From: Bacillota bacterium
Lineage (GTDB): Bacteria; Bacillota; Clostridia; Christensenellales; UMGS416
Direction of reading: 5' to 3'
Length of the DNA: 64,000 nucleotides
Assembly: GCA_023421955.1 (NCBI GenBank)
Contig: JAEZSE010000023.1
Coordinates: forward strand, 62,001-126,000
Shown: positions 56,014 through 63,483 of the stretch, in pieces
How the letters are laid out: each line of letters begins with the position of its first letter
Numbering within the stretch: the first letter of the stretch is position 1
Notes under the pieces: generated by a model
Database searches by the model: none
Told to the model about the DNA's origin: nothing
The model's input: only the letters and a program-made list of their open reading frames with translations
Made by a program: the position numbers and the translations under genes

Positions 56014-57093
56014 CTACATGCGGATTGCTTCGCCGGTCTTGGCCGAGCGATAAATGGCATCCAGGATCTCGGTGACTACCAGCGCCTGCTCGGGCAGCAC
56101 CCGCAGGGGCGTGTCATTGACCACGGCGGAGATCCAGGTGGCCATCTCCACGTCTTCCGCCTTATTGCTGGCAGAGTCGTAGAAGGCCACGCCGCCCATC
56201 TCGGTGTCCACTTTCCTGAGCCATGTCTTGCCATAGGCCTCGCCGTTGATCCTCAGGCCGTCAAACATATCGGCTCCGCCCTTGGTGCCGCACAGCATCG
56301 TGATGGCCTCGCGGGGTTCGGCAATGTTCAGCGCCCAGGAAGACTCCAGCATGCAGGTGGCGCCATTCTTGAAGCGGATGAACCCGAAGGCCGAATCCTC
56401 CACGGTGAACTTCTCCGGATCCCAGGGACCCCAGGCATTGGCGGCGTTTTGGGTATCGGCCAGCTTGCGGAAGGCTGTGCCCACCACCAGCTCCGGCTCA
56501 TAATTGTTCATCATCCACAGCGTGAGGTCCAGCGCGTGGGTGCCGATGTCAATCAACGGGCCCCCGCCCTGCTCATATTCATTTAAAAACACGCCCCAGG
56601 TGGGCACTGCGCGGCGGCGCAGCGCGATTGCGCGGGAGTAGTAAATCTCACCGAGTTCGCCGGCATCCACCAGTTGCTTTAAGTAAAGGGAGTCCTGCCG
56701 GCAGCGGTTCTGGTAACCGATCGTCAGCTTCTTACCGGTGCGCTTGGCGGCTTCCACCATCGCGCGGGCGCCGGCCACATCCTTGGCCATTGGCTTTTCG
56801 CACATCACATGGCGGCCGGATTCCAGCGCGGCAATCGTGATCGGCGAATGGGAGCGGTTGGGGGTGAGCACATGAATGACCTCTACCTCACCCTCCTTTT
56901 TCAGAAGCTCGGTGTAGTCCTCATACACGCGAGCGTCGGCCGTGCCGAATTTGTCCGCCGCATCCTGTGCACGCTCTTTCACGATGTCGCAAAACGCGAC
57001 CATTTCCACGTTGTCCATCCTGGAAAGCGCCGGCATGTGCTTGCCGTTGGCAATGCCGCCGCAGCCGATGATACCCACTTTCACCTTGCGCAT
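56014..57093 (-). CDS. Gfo/Idh/MocA family oxidoreductase
   Basis: The 359-aa protein has an N-terminal Rossmann fold (KVGIIGCGGIANGKHMPALSRM), the EKP motif with catalytic-site lysine in HVMCEKPMAKDV, and the C-terminal alpha/beta domain with IGYQNRCRQDSLYLKQLVDAGELGEIYY and GGGPLIDIGTHALDLTLWMM (the D..TH catalytic pair). Enzymes of this family oxidise or reduce sugars, inositols and related compounds with NAD(P). Substrate unknown. Its own promoter (TTGATA/TATATT) and terminator make it a single-gene unit. Confidence 0.93.
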   Translation of the reverse strand: MRKVKVGIIGCGGIANGKHMPALSRMDNVEMVAFCDIVKERAQDAADKFGTADARVYEDYTELLKKEGEVEVIHVLTPNRSHSPITIAALESGRHVMCEKPMAKDVAGARAMVEAAKRTGKKLTIGYQNRCRQDSLYLKQLVDAGELGEIYYSRAIALRRRAVPTWGVFLNEYEQGGGPLIDIGTHALDLTLWMMNNYEPELVVGTAFRKLADTQNAANAWGPWDPEKFTVEDSAFGFIRFKNGATCMLESSWALNIAEPREAITMLCGTKGGADMFDGLRINGEAYGKTWLRKVDTEMGGVAFYDSASNKAEDVEMATWISAVVNDTPLRVLPEQALVVTEILDAIYRSAKTGEAIRM

Positions 57094-57115
57094 GTGGAAA
57101 AACCTCCCTATTGTT

Positions 57116-57145
57116 AATATACCAAATTCATATTTTAAATATCAA
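57116..57145 (-). promoter_or_regulatory. promoter of the Gfo/Idh/MocA gene
   Basis: On the minus strand TTGATA (57145-57140), an 18-base spacer and TATATT (57121-57116), with GGGAGG ahead of the start codon. Confidence 0.6.
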
Positions 57146-57177
57146 AACCACCGCAACAGGATGTCGCCCGTCCTACG

Positions 57178-57627
57178 TCATCGATTCATCGGATACGATG
57201 TTTTTTCAAAACTCCATCGGGCACCGCAGTATGGGCAGGAATCCCCCGCCTTTGCAGCCAACGACACAACCCGGTTGCACCGGCTGCATGTTTTGATCGC
57301 CGAAAGGCTGCTGCCGGAAGGAGCGCTGGGAAGCCGTGAAATGCCATATACCAACAACCCGGCAACGCCAAGCCCCAAGCAAGTCATCACAATCATGAAC
57401 CGGGCAATGCCATCGTTGCCCCGGGCCCTGCTCTTTCGCGCAAACAGGACAGGAAGGAAGGAATTGACATAACCGACAATCAGCATCAGCACAACGCCGC
57501 CCCAGAAGCCAAAAGCCGACGGATACTTAGCGGTGAACTGCACCAACGACAGGAACGCGACGGACTCCGCCAAAATGAACCATTCGTACCATTTCATCGT
57601 CTTGATGGCTTTACCGATCCCAGACAT
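57178..57627 (-). CDS. two-helix membrane protein with C-terminal zinc ribbon
   Basis: A 149-aa protein: a cytoplasmic N terminus (KTMKWYEWFILAES), three hydrophobic segments (FILAESVAFLSLVQF; FGFWGGVVLMLIVGYVNSFLPVLFA; IARFMIVMTCLGLGVAGLLVYGI) and a C-terminal CSRCNRVVSLAAKAGDSCPYCGARWSFEK, a CxxC...CxxC zinc ribbon. No specific family is recognised. ATG 57627 follows GAGGT. It lies divergently from the histidine phosphatase gene; its function may concern envelope sensing, but this is speculation. Confidence 0.7.
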   Translation of the reverse strand: MSGIGKAIKTMKWYEWFILAESVAFLSLVQFTAKYPSAFGFWGGVVLMLIVGYVNSFLPVLFARKSRARGNDGIARFMIVMTCLGLGVAGLLVYGISRLPSAPSGSSLSAIKTCSRCNRVVSLAAKAGDSCPYCGARWSFEKTSYPMNR

Positions 57628-57727
57628 GGCAAGACCTCTGAAACAATATTGATATCCGATTAATCGAGAGTTTATCACAAGCAATCCCGCTGGTCAAACG
57701 CCCCATTTCTGGGAGTTCGCTCAAGTA

Positions 57728-57736
57728 TGATATAAT
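57728..57736 (+). promoter_or_regulatory. extended -10 promoter of the histidine phosphatase gene
   Basis: TGATATAAT (57728-57736) is a consensus extended -10 box; no clear -35 box precedes it. Confidence 0.55.
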
Positions 57737-57761
57737 CAAATTGAAATGAGGACGATTTGTG

Positions 57762-58400
57762 ATGACAAACTGCTCTGTCGACATCCTGCTTATCCGCCAT
57801 GGCAAAACCGATCCAAGCACTCCCGCGTGCTTTTCCACGGAAAAGAACAGCCCCGACCCCTGCCTCAACGCAAAAGGCCTTGAGCAGGCGGAGCGCGTGG
57901 GCATGCGGTTGGCCCACTCCGGCATCCGGCGCATCCTCTCAAGCGACCTCAGGCGCACCGTGCAGACTGCTGAGGCCATCGCACACCACACAGATGCTTC
58001 CATTGAGCTTGTGCCAGCGTTACGGGAAATTGATATGGGCCGCATCAATCACTGCCCATGGGAAGTGTTCCGGCAGGAAGACCCGGAGTATCATGACCGC
58101 TGGCACAGCCACTGCGAGGACCTGCCCTATCCCGGCGGCGAGAGCGGCGGCGACGTGCAGGCGCGGGCAATGCCGGTGATCGAAGCACTTGCGAAAAACG
58201 GACAGGGGTCGGTGGCTGTGGTGACACACGGCGGCGTGATACGCGCGCTGGTGTGCGCGGCGCTGATGATCGGGCAGGAGAAACGGTTTTATCTGGGCCC
58301 GCCGGAAAACACCAGCATCACGGTGCTGAAATTTGACCCGGAGACCGGGCGGTTTCATGTGGCTGTGATGAACGATGCAGGGCATCTGGAGAAGAACTAA
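57762..58400 (+). CDS. histidine phosphatase family protein
   Basis: The 212-aa protein is a phosphoglycerate-mutase-like phosphatase: RHG motif in LLIRHGKTDP with the phospho-accepting histidine, ILSSDLRRTVQTAEAIAH, LREIDMGRINHCPWEVF and the second catalytic histidine in VVTHGGVIRALV. It could act on phosphosugars, phosphoserine or nucleotides such as alpha-ribazole phosphate; nothing in the context decides. ATG 57762 lies eight bases after GAGGAC; GTG 57759 directly precedes it. Reading frame complete. Confidence 0.88.
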   Translation: MTNCSVDILLIRHGKTDPSTPACFSTEKNSPDPCLNAKGLEQAERVGMRLAHSGIRRILSSDLRRTVQTAEAIAHHTDASIELVPALREIDMGRINHCPWEVFRQEDPEYHDRWHSHCEDLPYPGGESGGDVQARAMPVIEALAKNGQGSVAVVTHGGVIRALVCAALMIGQEKRFYLGPPENTSITVLKFDPETGRFHVAVMNDAGHLEKN

Positions 58401-58434
58401 TCAATATCATTTTTTAGAACATGTTCATGGTAAG

Positions 58435-58462
58435 GGAACCCCCTTCCCTTCCGCACGATCTA
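58435..58462 (+). promoter_or_regulatory. possible ECF-type promoter of the sigma factor gene
   Basis: GGAACC (58435-58440), a 15-base spacer and CGATCT (58456-58461) resemble the -35 GGAAC box of many self-regulated ECF sigma factors. A small AGGGAA/TTCCCT hairpin overlaps it. The 91-base gap has no vegetative promoter. Confidence 0.35.
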
Positions 58463-58491
58463 ACAATTGAAATCGTCATAGGAGCAACCGC

Positions 58492-59046
58492 ATGGAGGAG
58501 AAGGCAATTCCGGGCATTGCCCCGCCGGACGGAAGGTCTGCGCTGGTATTGGAAGCCCAAAGCGGCAACGCAGAGGCCTTTGCCGAGTTGGTGGAAGACT
58601 GCGAGCGCACGCTTTACCGCATGGCCCGCACGGTGCTCGGAAACGACCAGGATTGTGCCGACGCAGTGCAGGAGGCCATCACCAAGGCATGGCTGAAGCT
58701 GGGCTCGCTGCGTGACCCCGCATTCTTCCGCACATGGCTCATCCGCATCCTGCTCAACGAGTGCTACAAGCTCAGCAAGCGCCGCAAACGCCCGGCCCCG
58801 CAGACAGCCGCCGAAAGCGTACTAGGTCCGGGCTGCCTGCACGACGACCTGATCGACCTGCGCGCGGCACTGGTAGCGCTGCCGGAAGACCAGCGGGTCG
58901 TGGTGGCGCTGCACCATGTGGAAGAAATTCCGGTGGCGGAGATTGCCCGGCTGCTGCGGGTGCCCGCAGGTACGGTGAAAAGCCGCCTGGCCCGGGCAAG
59001 GGCCCGTCTGGCTGAGAGTATGCGCATCAAGGAGGAAAGACCATGA
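58492..59046 (+). CDS. ECF subfamily RNA polymerase sigma factor
   Basis: The 184-aa protein has region 2 (AFAELVEDCERTLYRMARTVLGNDQDCADAVQEAITKAWLKLGSLRDPAFFRTWLIRILLNECYKLSKR) and region 4 (ALVALPEDQRVVVALHHVEEIPVAEIARLLRVPAGTVKSRLARARARLAE), with no region 3, as in ECF sigma factors of the SigV/SigW-like kind. It should direct a stress or envelope regulon. AGGAGC precedes the ATG, and its stop overlaps the next gene by four bases, so the neighbour is likely its anti-sigma factor. Confidence 0.93.
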   Translation: MEEKAIPGIAPPDGRSALVLEAQSGNAEAFAELVEDCERTLYRMARTVLGNDQDCADAVQEAITKAWLKLGSLRDPAFFRTWLIRILLNECYKLSKRRKRPAPQTAAESVLGPGCLHDDLIDLRAALVALPEDQRVVVALHHVEEIPVAEIARLLRVPAGTVKSRLARARARLAESMRIKEERP

Positions 59047-60938
59047 GAAGCGATTGGGCAGACAAGCTTATTGATACCTACCCCCCCACCCCCATCGCCT
59101 TCACGATGGCGGTGAAGAAAACCGTGGCGGGCCTGCCTGCCCGGAAATCATTCTGGCGGCTGCCACTGCCAGCCACCGTGGCTTATGCGCTGGCAATGTG
59201 CGGCATTGCGGCGCTGCTGGTGTTTGGCGTGGGGCCGATTCGCGACACCACACCGGCCACCGCGGCCACACCATTGATCCAGCTGCCTGTGAAAGGCCTT
59301 GAATCGCCCCCAAATGGAGAAGACGGCTGGCAGGCTGTTGCAACCGAAGGTTCAGACACGTGGTATTACTGCGCCAAAACCGCAGAGCTTGCGCTGATCG
59401 GCACCGATCAATCCGTCACCGTCACGCTGGATCTTTGGAAGGAGCAAGCCGTAAAGCCCTACACCTTCCTTTGCAGTGGGCAGAACCACTGGGTGGCGTT
59501 CACCGTGCATGGCAACTCGGGCGACGCCGTATGGGTCGTGACAGCCGGTGGCTGGCGGCTCAAAGTGCCGGATGGGGTGCGATGGGTGGATGAAAGCATG
59601 AACGAAATTCAAGTAAATTGGGCAGATGCCGTGATGGTGTCAACTAAGCAGCTGCCATCGGATGAAACACTTTCTGTTTCTGCGGTCTTTCCTGAAGGGA
59701 TCATCTATTATGCTCGGGTATCGTGGACTGGCAGCGGCCTTCCCAACTCCGCGCCAGCTAACATCAGCGGGTCTCTATCCAGAGGATATCAGGCAGATAA
59801 CGGGGCTAAAAAGCTTGTTCCATCCAGTTTCCTGATTGGCCTCACGAAGGGGGATGATGGAAAATACACGCTCACACGGGGCGACCGTATCATGACAACC
59901 CAACTGAAAAGCGACTCTTTTCGCCTTCTGGATATATGCAACAAAGCTCCATACAATAATACAGGCGCACTGTTCATATACAGTGATGATCCAACCAACA
60001 CGCTCTGGAAGTTGGATATGACCGACGGCAGCGTGGAAGAAGTTGCAAACCGCTGTGTGGCAGCTGGGTGGACAGATGTAAAGACATGTTGGTATGCCAC
60101 CAAAGAAGCACCTACAAGCATATCCAAAAAAACGGTAGTGGACGACGTTGTCAAACAAATCCAACCGACGGTTACAGGCAGCTCAATGGGAGCATACATG
60201 TATACACCAGAAATAGTCATTCACAACTTGTCAAATGAGGACTACAAGGTGCCCGCCTCCTTCCCCTGTGAACTCCTGTTCAAGCAGGATGGAGAGGTAA
60301 TTAAAGCCGTCAGTGGTGACTTTGAGTTAGAAAAGTCCAGCTACATCATGTTGGTGAGCGGAGAGGAAACGACAACACCGGATGGCACAAAACCAATTAT
60401 ACTGAAGCCGGGAGACTGGCTGAGAGTAGATCTGCCTTCTGCGCCCATCAAGGAAGCCAGTGAATACACGCTGGAAGGCAACGTGCTTGGCACCGGTCCA
60501 ACCCTCATTTCCGCCAAAATGCCTTATTGGATTCGCAACTACGCAGGTGTGAATACAACGGGCGTTATCACTGCCGAGCGCCGCCTCGCTGTCTCGTTCA
60601 CAAACAACTCACGCATTACCATCTCCCTCCCCAGTCCATACACAGACGATAATGAGATAATGCCGCCGTTTGTATGCTACCGGCTGTTTCAGGGAGACAC
60701 CGAGGTGAAACGGGGGGTGCTCAAAATGGCACGCACCGCGCTGCTGGGCAAGAACAGGCAAGTTGAGATAGGCGAAACCCGTGTGCTGACTGAGGTGACT
60801 GATCAACCAGCACTGGCCGGCTTGCCAGCTGGTACCTACCGGCTGGAAGGATTCTTTGAGATGTACACACAAGATTCCGATGCTCCGTGGGGCATGGCTG
60901 GTGGATACTACTTCACGACGGAGTTTGAGGTAAAATAA
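59043..60938 (+). CDS. predicted membrane-bound anti-sigma factor with large outer domain
   Basis: A 631-aa protein with one transmembrane helix (VAYALAMCGIAALLVFGVG, about 45-65). The N terminus (SDWADKLIDTYPPTPIAFTMAVKKTVAGLP) is inside and may bind the sigma factor encoded just upstream with a 4-base ATGA overlap. The outer part of about 560 residues is beta-rich and repetitive, ending in two immunoglobulin-like stretches (KYTLTRG...; TYRLEGFFEMYTQ). I do not recognise a named domain; a sensor role is inferred from the pairing. It ends at a terminator. Confidence 0.72.
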   Translation: MRSDWADKLIDTYPPTPIAFTMAVKKTVAGLPARKSFWRLPLPATVAYALAMCGIAALLVFGVGPIRDTTPATAATPLIQLPVKGLESPPNGEDGWQAVATEGSDTWYYCAKTAELALIGTDQSVTVTLDLWKEQAVKPYTFLCSGQNHWVAFTVHGNSGDAVWVVTAGGWRLKVPDGVRWVDESMNEIQVNWADAVMVSTKQLPSDETLSVSAVFPEGIIYYARVSWTGSGLPNSAPANISGSLSRGYQADNGAKKLVPSSFLIGLTKGDDGKYTLTRGDRIMTTQLKSDSFRLLDICNKAPYNNTGALFIYSDDPTNTLWKLDMTDGSVEEVANRCVAAGWTDVKTCWYATKEAPTSISKKTVVDDVVKQIQPTVTGSSMGAYMYTPEIVIHNLSNEDYKVPASFPCELLFKQDGEVIKAVSGDFELEKSSYIMLVSGEETTTPDGTKPIILKPGDWLRVDLPSAPIKEASEYTLEGNVLGTGPTLISAKMPYWIRNYAGVNTTGVITAERRLAVSFTNNSRITISLPSPYTDDNEIMPPFVCYRLFQGDTEVKRGVLKMARTALLGKNRQVEIGETRVLTEVTDQPALAGLPAGTYRLEGFFEMYTQDSDAPWGMAGGYYFTTEFEVK

Positions 60939-60956
60939 CAAGAGCAAGAAATCCAT

Positions 60957-60992
60957 CCCCACACCCGGAGGCAAAGCTCCGGGTGTTTCTTT
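60957..60992 (+). terminator. terminator of the sigma/anti-sigma operon
   Basis: A 10-bp stem (60961-60970 / 60977-60986) with a 6-base loop and TTCTTT tail, 22 bases after the stop codon. Confidence 0.85.
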
Positions 60993-61037
60993 ATTCATAG
61001 CAAGCACAATTTATCGTAGCAAATTTGCGTCACCCTA

Positions 61038-61092
61038 TTGACACCAACAATTAGGTAATATATTATATTCACGTAGGTAACACATTACCTAA
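61038..61092 (+). promoter_or_regulatory. promoter with palindromic operator upstream of DUF6544 gene
   Basis: TTGACA (61038-61043), 17 bases and TATTAT (61061-61066) form a near-consensus promoter. TTAGGTAAT (61051-61059) lies in its spacer, and TAGGTAA-N4-TTACCTA (61074-61091) covers the start point. These look like three half-sites of one repressor; no regulator gene is adjacent. Confidence 0.65.
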
Positions 61093-61113
61093 TCGTTCAA
61101 GGATGTGACACTC

Positions 61114-61971
61114 ATGAAAAGGAAATGGATCTGGCTTGGCATCATCATACTGTTGGGAGGGGCGGCGATCACGATGTCGATCTTGTCAAAGGGAATGCAA
61201 AACACCTATGAGGCGGAAGCCCGCAGCCAGTTTGCGGCGCGGGGTGCGCAACAAACCGAACTGCTGACCGAGGCAGATATGGCGCACCTGCCTGCCCCGG
61301 TGCAGAAGTACCTTCGCTATACCGGCGCGGTGGGCAAACCCAAGGTGCATAACTTCCGCGCCGAGTTCCGTGGCCGGATGAAGCAGGACCCCAAGCGGGA
61401 CTGGATGCAGGTGTCGGCCCGACAGGTCAACTTTTACCCAAACCCGGTGCGGCTGTTCTACATCGACGGCAGGTTCTCCGGCATCCCGGCCTACGGGCTG
61501 CACGCCTACAAAGAGCAGAAAGGCACCATGCGCATCAAGCTTGCGGGCCTGCTCACCGTCGTGGACGCCAAGGGGCATGAGATGGACCAAAGCGACACGG
61601 TGACACTGTTCAACGATATGTGCGTGATGGCCCCAGCCACGCTGATCGACTCCAACATCCAGTGGGAGACGGTGGATGATCGCACCGTGAAGGCGGTCTA
61701 TCCCAACGGGGAAAACCGGGTGTCGGCGGTGCTGACCTTCAACGACGCCGGTGAGCTCATCAACTTCGTTTCAGAAGACCGGTTTATGAAGGCCGGGGAT
61801 AAGGACGCCCGGCTGGCTCCCTGGTCCACGCCATTGACCGATTATCAGGACTACAACGGGCTCCGGCTGGCCTCACGGGCCAAGGCGGTGTGGCTGCTGC
61901 CGGAGGGCGAGTATCTGTATGCGGAGTTTGAGATGGTGAATGTGGAACAAAATGTCGGAAGTTTGAAATGA
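61114..61971 (+). CDS. DUF6544 family protein
   Basis: A 285-aa protein with one N-terminal membrane helix (WIWLGIIILLGGAAITMSIL) and a DUF6544 domain: LTEADMAHLPAPVQKYLRYTGAVGKPKVHNFRAEFRGRMKQDPKRDWMQVSARQ, GIPAYGLHAYKEQKGTMRIKLAGLLTVVDAKGHEMDQSDTVTLFNDM and the closing DYNGLRLASRAKAVWLLPEGEYLYAEFEM. The family has no known activity; the fold is likely a beta-barrel, anchored outside. ATG 61114 is preferred over GTG 61105, which touches AAGGA. Its promoter carries a palindromic operator. No terminator follows directly; the convergent radical SAM gene ends 91 bases later. Confidence 0.8.
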   Translation: MKRKWIWLGIIILLGGAAITMSILSKGMQNTYEAEARSQFAARGAQQTELLTEADMAHLPAPVQKYLRYTGAVGKPKVHNFRAEFRGRMKQDPKRDWMQVSARQVNFYPNPVRLFYIDGRFSGIPAYGLHAYKEQKGTMRIKLAGLLTVVDAKGHEMDQSDTVTLFNDMCVMAPATLIDSNIQWETVDDRTVKAVYPNGENRVSAVLTFNDAGELINFVSEDRFMKAGDKDARLAPWSTPLTDYQDYNGLRLASRAKAVWLLPEGEYLYAEFEMVNVEQNVGSLK

Positions 61972-62056
61972 AAACGGCGAAGATTGCAACACCCGCTGTG
62001 TTAATGGTGATCCTTTCCGTGATATCTTCGCAAAAATCGTTCAGGGCATCTCCCTA

Positions 62057-62100
62057 CCCCCCTTATGAAGGGGGGATGTCCTCTTCAGAGGACAGGGGGG
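62057..62100. repeat. nested inverted repeats at the end of the radical SAM gene
   Basis: CCCCCCTT (62057-62064) pairs with AAGGGGGG (62068-62075); TGTCCTC/GAGGACA (62077-62083 / 62088-62094) forms a second hairpin; GGGGGG (62095-62100) can replace the first partner. It may be a terminator for both convergent genes and overlaps the last coding residues of the minus-strand gene. Confidence 0.55.
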
Positions 62101-62704
62101 ATTCAATATACTCCCTCACCCGGAACCTTACCCCAAGCCCCCCGGCCACCTTGCGGCTTGCCTCCACCTTCTCCTTGCCGATGGAGTCCACCACAGTCAT
62201 CACCACGTCGATACCCTCTCGCTTGCAGGCTGCTGCGAAATCGAGCATGGCCTGCCAGCTCTTTTCGCCGTGGGCAGGCCGGCTCACCGCCACATATTCG
62301 GCGGCTGTGGGGGCGTTCAGGCTGATGGAAACGGTGTCGACCAAACCCTTCAGCTCTGGCGCAATGTCCCGCCCGGCGATGAGGCTCCCCTGCCCGTTGG
62401 TATTCAGGCGCACAGGCGCATGCCAGCGAGCCTTGATTTCGCGGGCGACAATGAGCAGCGTGTCCAGCCGCATCGTGGGCTCGCCGAAGCCGCAGAACAC
62501 CACCTCGGAAAACTTGTTCGCCCCGCCCCTGGCCTCAATGGCAGCAATTACTTCCTCAAGCGATGGGTCGCGCTCCAGCCACAGCTCGTGGCCCTCGAAG
62601 GCCTTGCGGCTGTCGCGCACGCAAAACACGCAGCGGAACGTGCAGCGGTTCGTGATGTTCAGATACAGCCCGCTGCCGTGCGGGTAAGCGTAGACCTGGC
62701 TCAT
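62063..62704 (-). CDS. TatD-associated radical SAM protein
   Basis: The 213-aa protein has the radical SAM cluster motif CTFRCVFC (CxxxCxxC), then FCGFGEPTMRLDTLL and VSISLNAPTAAEYVAVSRP, matching the small TatD-family-associated radical SAM group. Its start overlaps the tatD stop by four bases, so both are made together. Substrate unknown; activity with a nucleic-acid or modified base is only suggested by the partner. The last dozen residues (ESPLSSEEDIPPS) are encoded in the hairpin region and may be a read-through extension. Confidence 0.9.
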   Translation of the reverse strand: MSQVYAYPHGSGLYLNITNRCTFRCVFCVRDSRKAFEGHELWLERDPSLEEVIAAIEARGGANKFSEVVFCGFGEPTMRLDTLLIVAREIKARWHAPVRLNTNGQGSLIAGRDIAPELKGLVDTVSISLNAPTAAEYVAVSRPAHGEKSWQAMLDFAAACKREGIDVVMTVVDSIGKEKVEASRKVAGGLGVRFRVREYIESPLSSEEDIPPS

Positions 62705-63483
62705 TGCTTCTCTCCCGAATCGTTGACACGAAACAGCCGGCAGGCGTTCTGAAACGCCGCTTCAGCAAACTCCTCCGGATCCATGCCCCGCAGGCGGGCA
62801 ATGGCCCCGGCGGTGTATCTCACATGCTTGGGCTCGTTGCGCTTTCCACGCATGGGCTCCGGCGACAAATAGGGGCAGTCGGTCTCCACCAGCAGCCGGT
62901 CCAGCGGCACATATTGGGCCACCTCATGCAGGTTGCGGGCGTTCTTGAATGTGACCGGGCCAGCAAGGGAAATGTAGAGCCCGGCCTTCAGGCACTCCTT
63001 GGCGATCTCCACGCTGCCGGAAAAGCAGTGCATCACGCCCATGGGGATCTCGCCGCACTGCACCATTGGCATGAAGTCACCCCAGGCCTCACGGATGTGA
63101 TACATCACAGGCAGATTCACCCGTCTCACCAGTTCCAGTTGCTGGCGGAAGCAGGCCATCTGCACGTCGCGGGGGCGGAAGTCATAGTGGTAATCCAGCC
63201 CGATCTCGCCCACAGCCACCACTCTGGGGTGGGCTGCCCAATTTGTCAGTTGGGCCAGGTCGGCGTCGGAAATATCCTCAGCCACATGGGGGTGGATACC
63301 AATGGACGCCACCACATGGGGATACCGCTCGGCCAACGCGATGGCAGCGGCGGAGCTGCCCATATCGGCGGCGGCGGAAAGCACCAGCTCAACGCCCTCA
63401 TCTGGCAGCGCCGGGATCAGCTGATCCCGGTCGCTGTCAAAGCTGTCGTCATCCAGATGGGCATGGGTATCAAACAGGCGCAT
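62701..63483 (-). CDS. tatD: TatD family metal-dependent DNase
   Basis: The 260-aa TIM-barrel hydrolase has DTHAHLDDDSFDSDR (first metal HxH), GEIGLDYHYDFRP, the metal histidines in MYHIREAW and MHCFSGS, and the aspartate of VETDCPYLSPEP. TatD acts as a 3'-5' exonuclease in DNA repair or RNA quality control. Its ATG directly follows the metG stop codon, with GAGG as ribosome site inside metG, the common metG-tatD order in Firmicutes. Confidence 0.96.
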   Translation of the reverse strand: MRLFDTHAHLDDDSFDSDRDQLIPALPDEGVELVLSAAADMGSSAAAIALAERYPHVVASIGIHPHVAEDISDADLAQLTNWAAHPRVVAVGEIGLDYHYDFRPRDVQMACFRQQLELVRRVNLPVMYHIREAWGDFMPMVQCGEIPMGVMHCFSGSVEIAKECLKAGLYISLAGPVTFKNARNLHEVAQYVPLDRLLVETDCPYLSPEPMRGKRNEPKHVRYTAGAIARLRGMDPEEFAEAAFQNACRLFRVNDSGEKQ

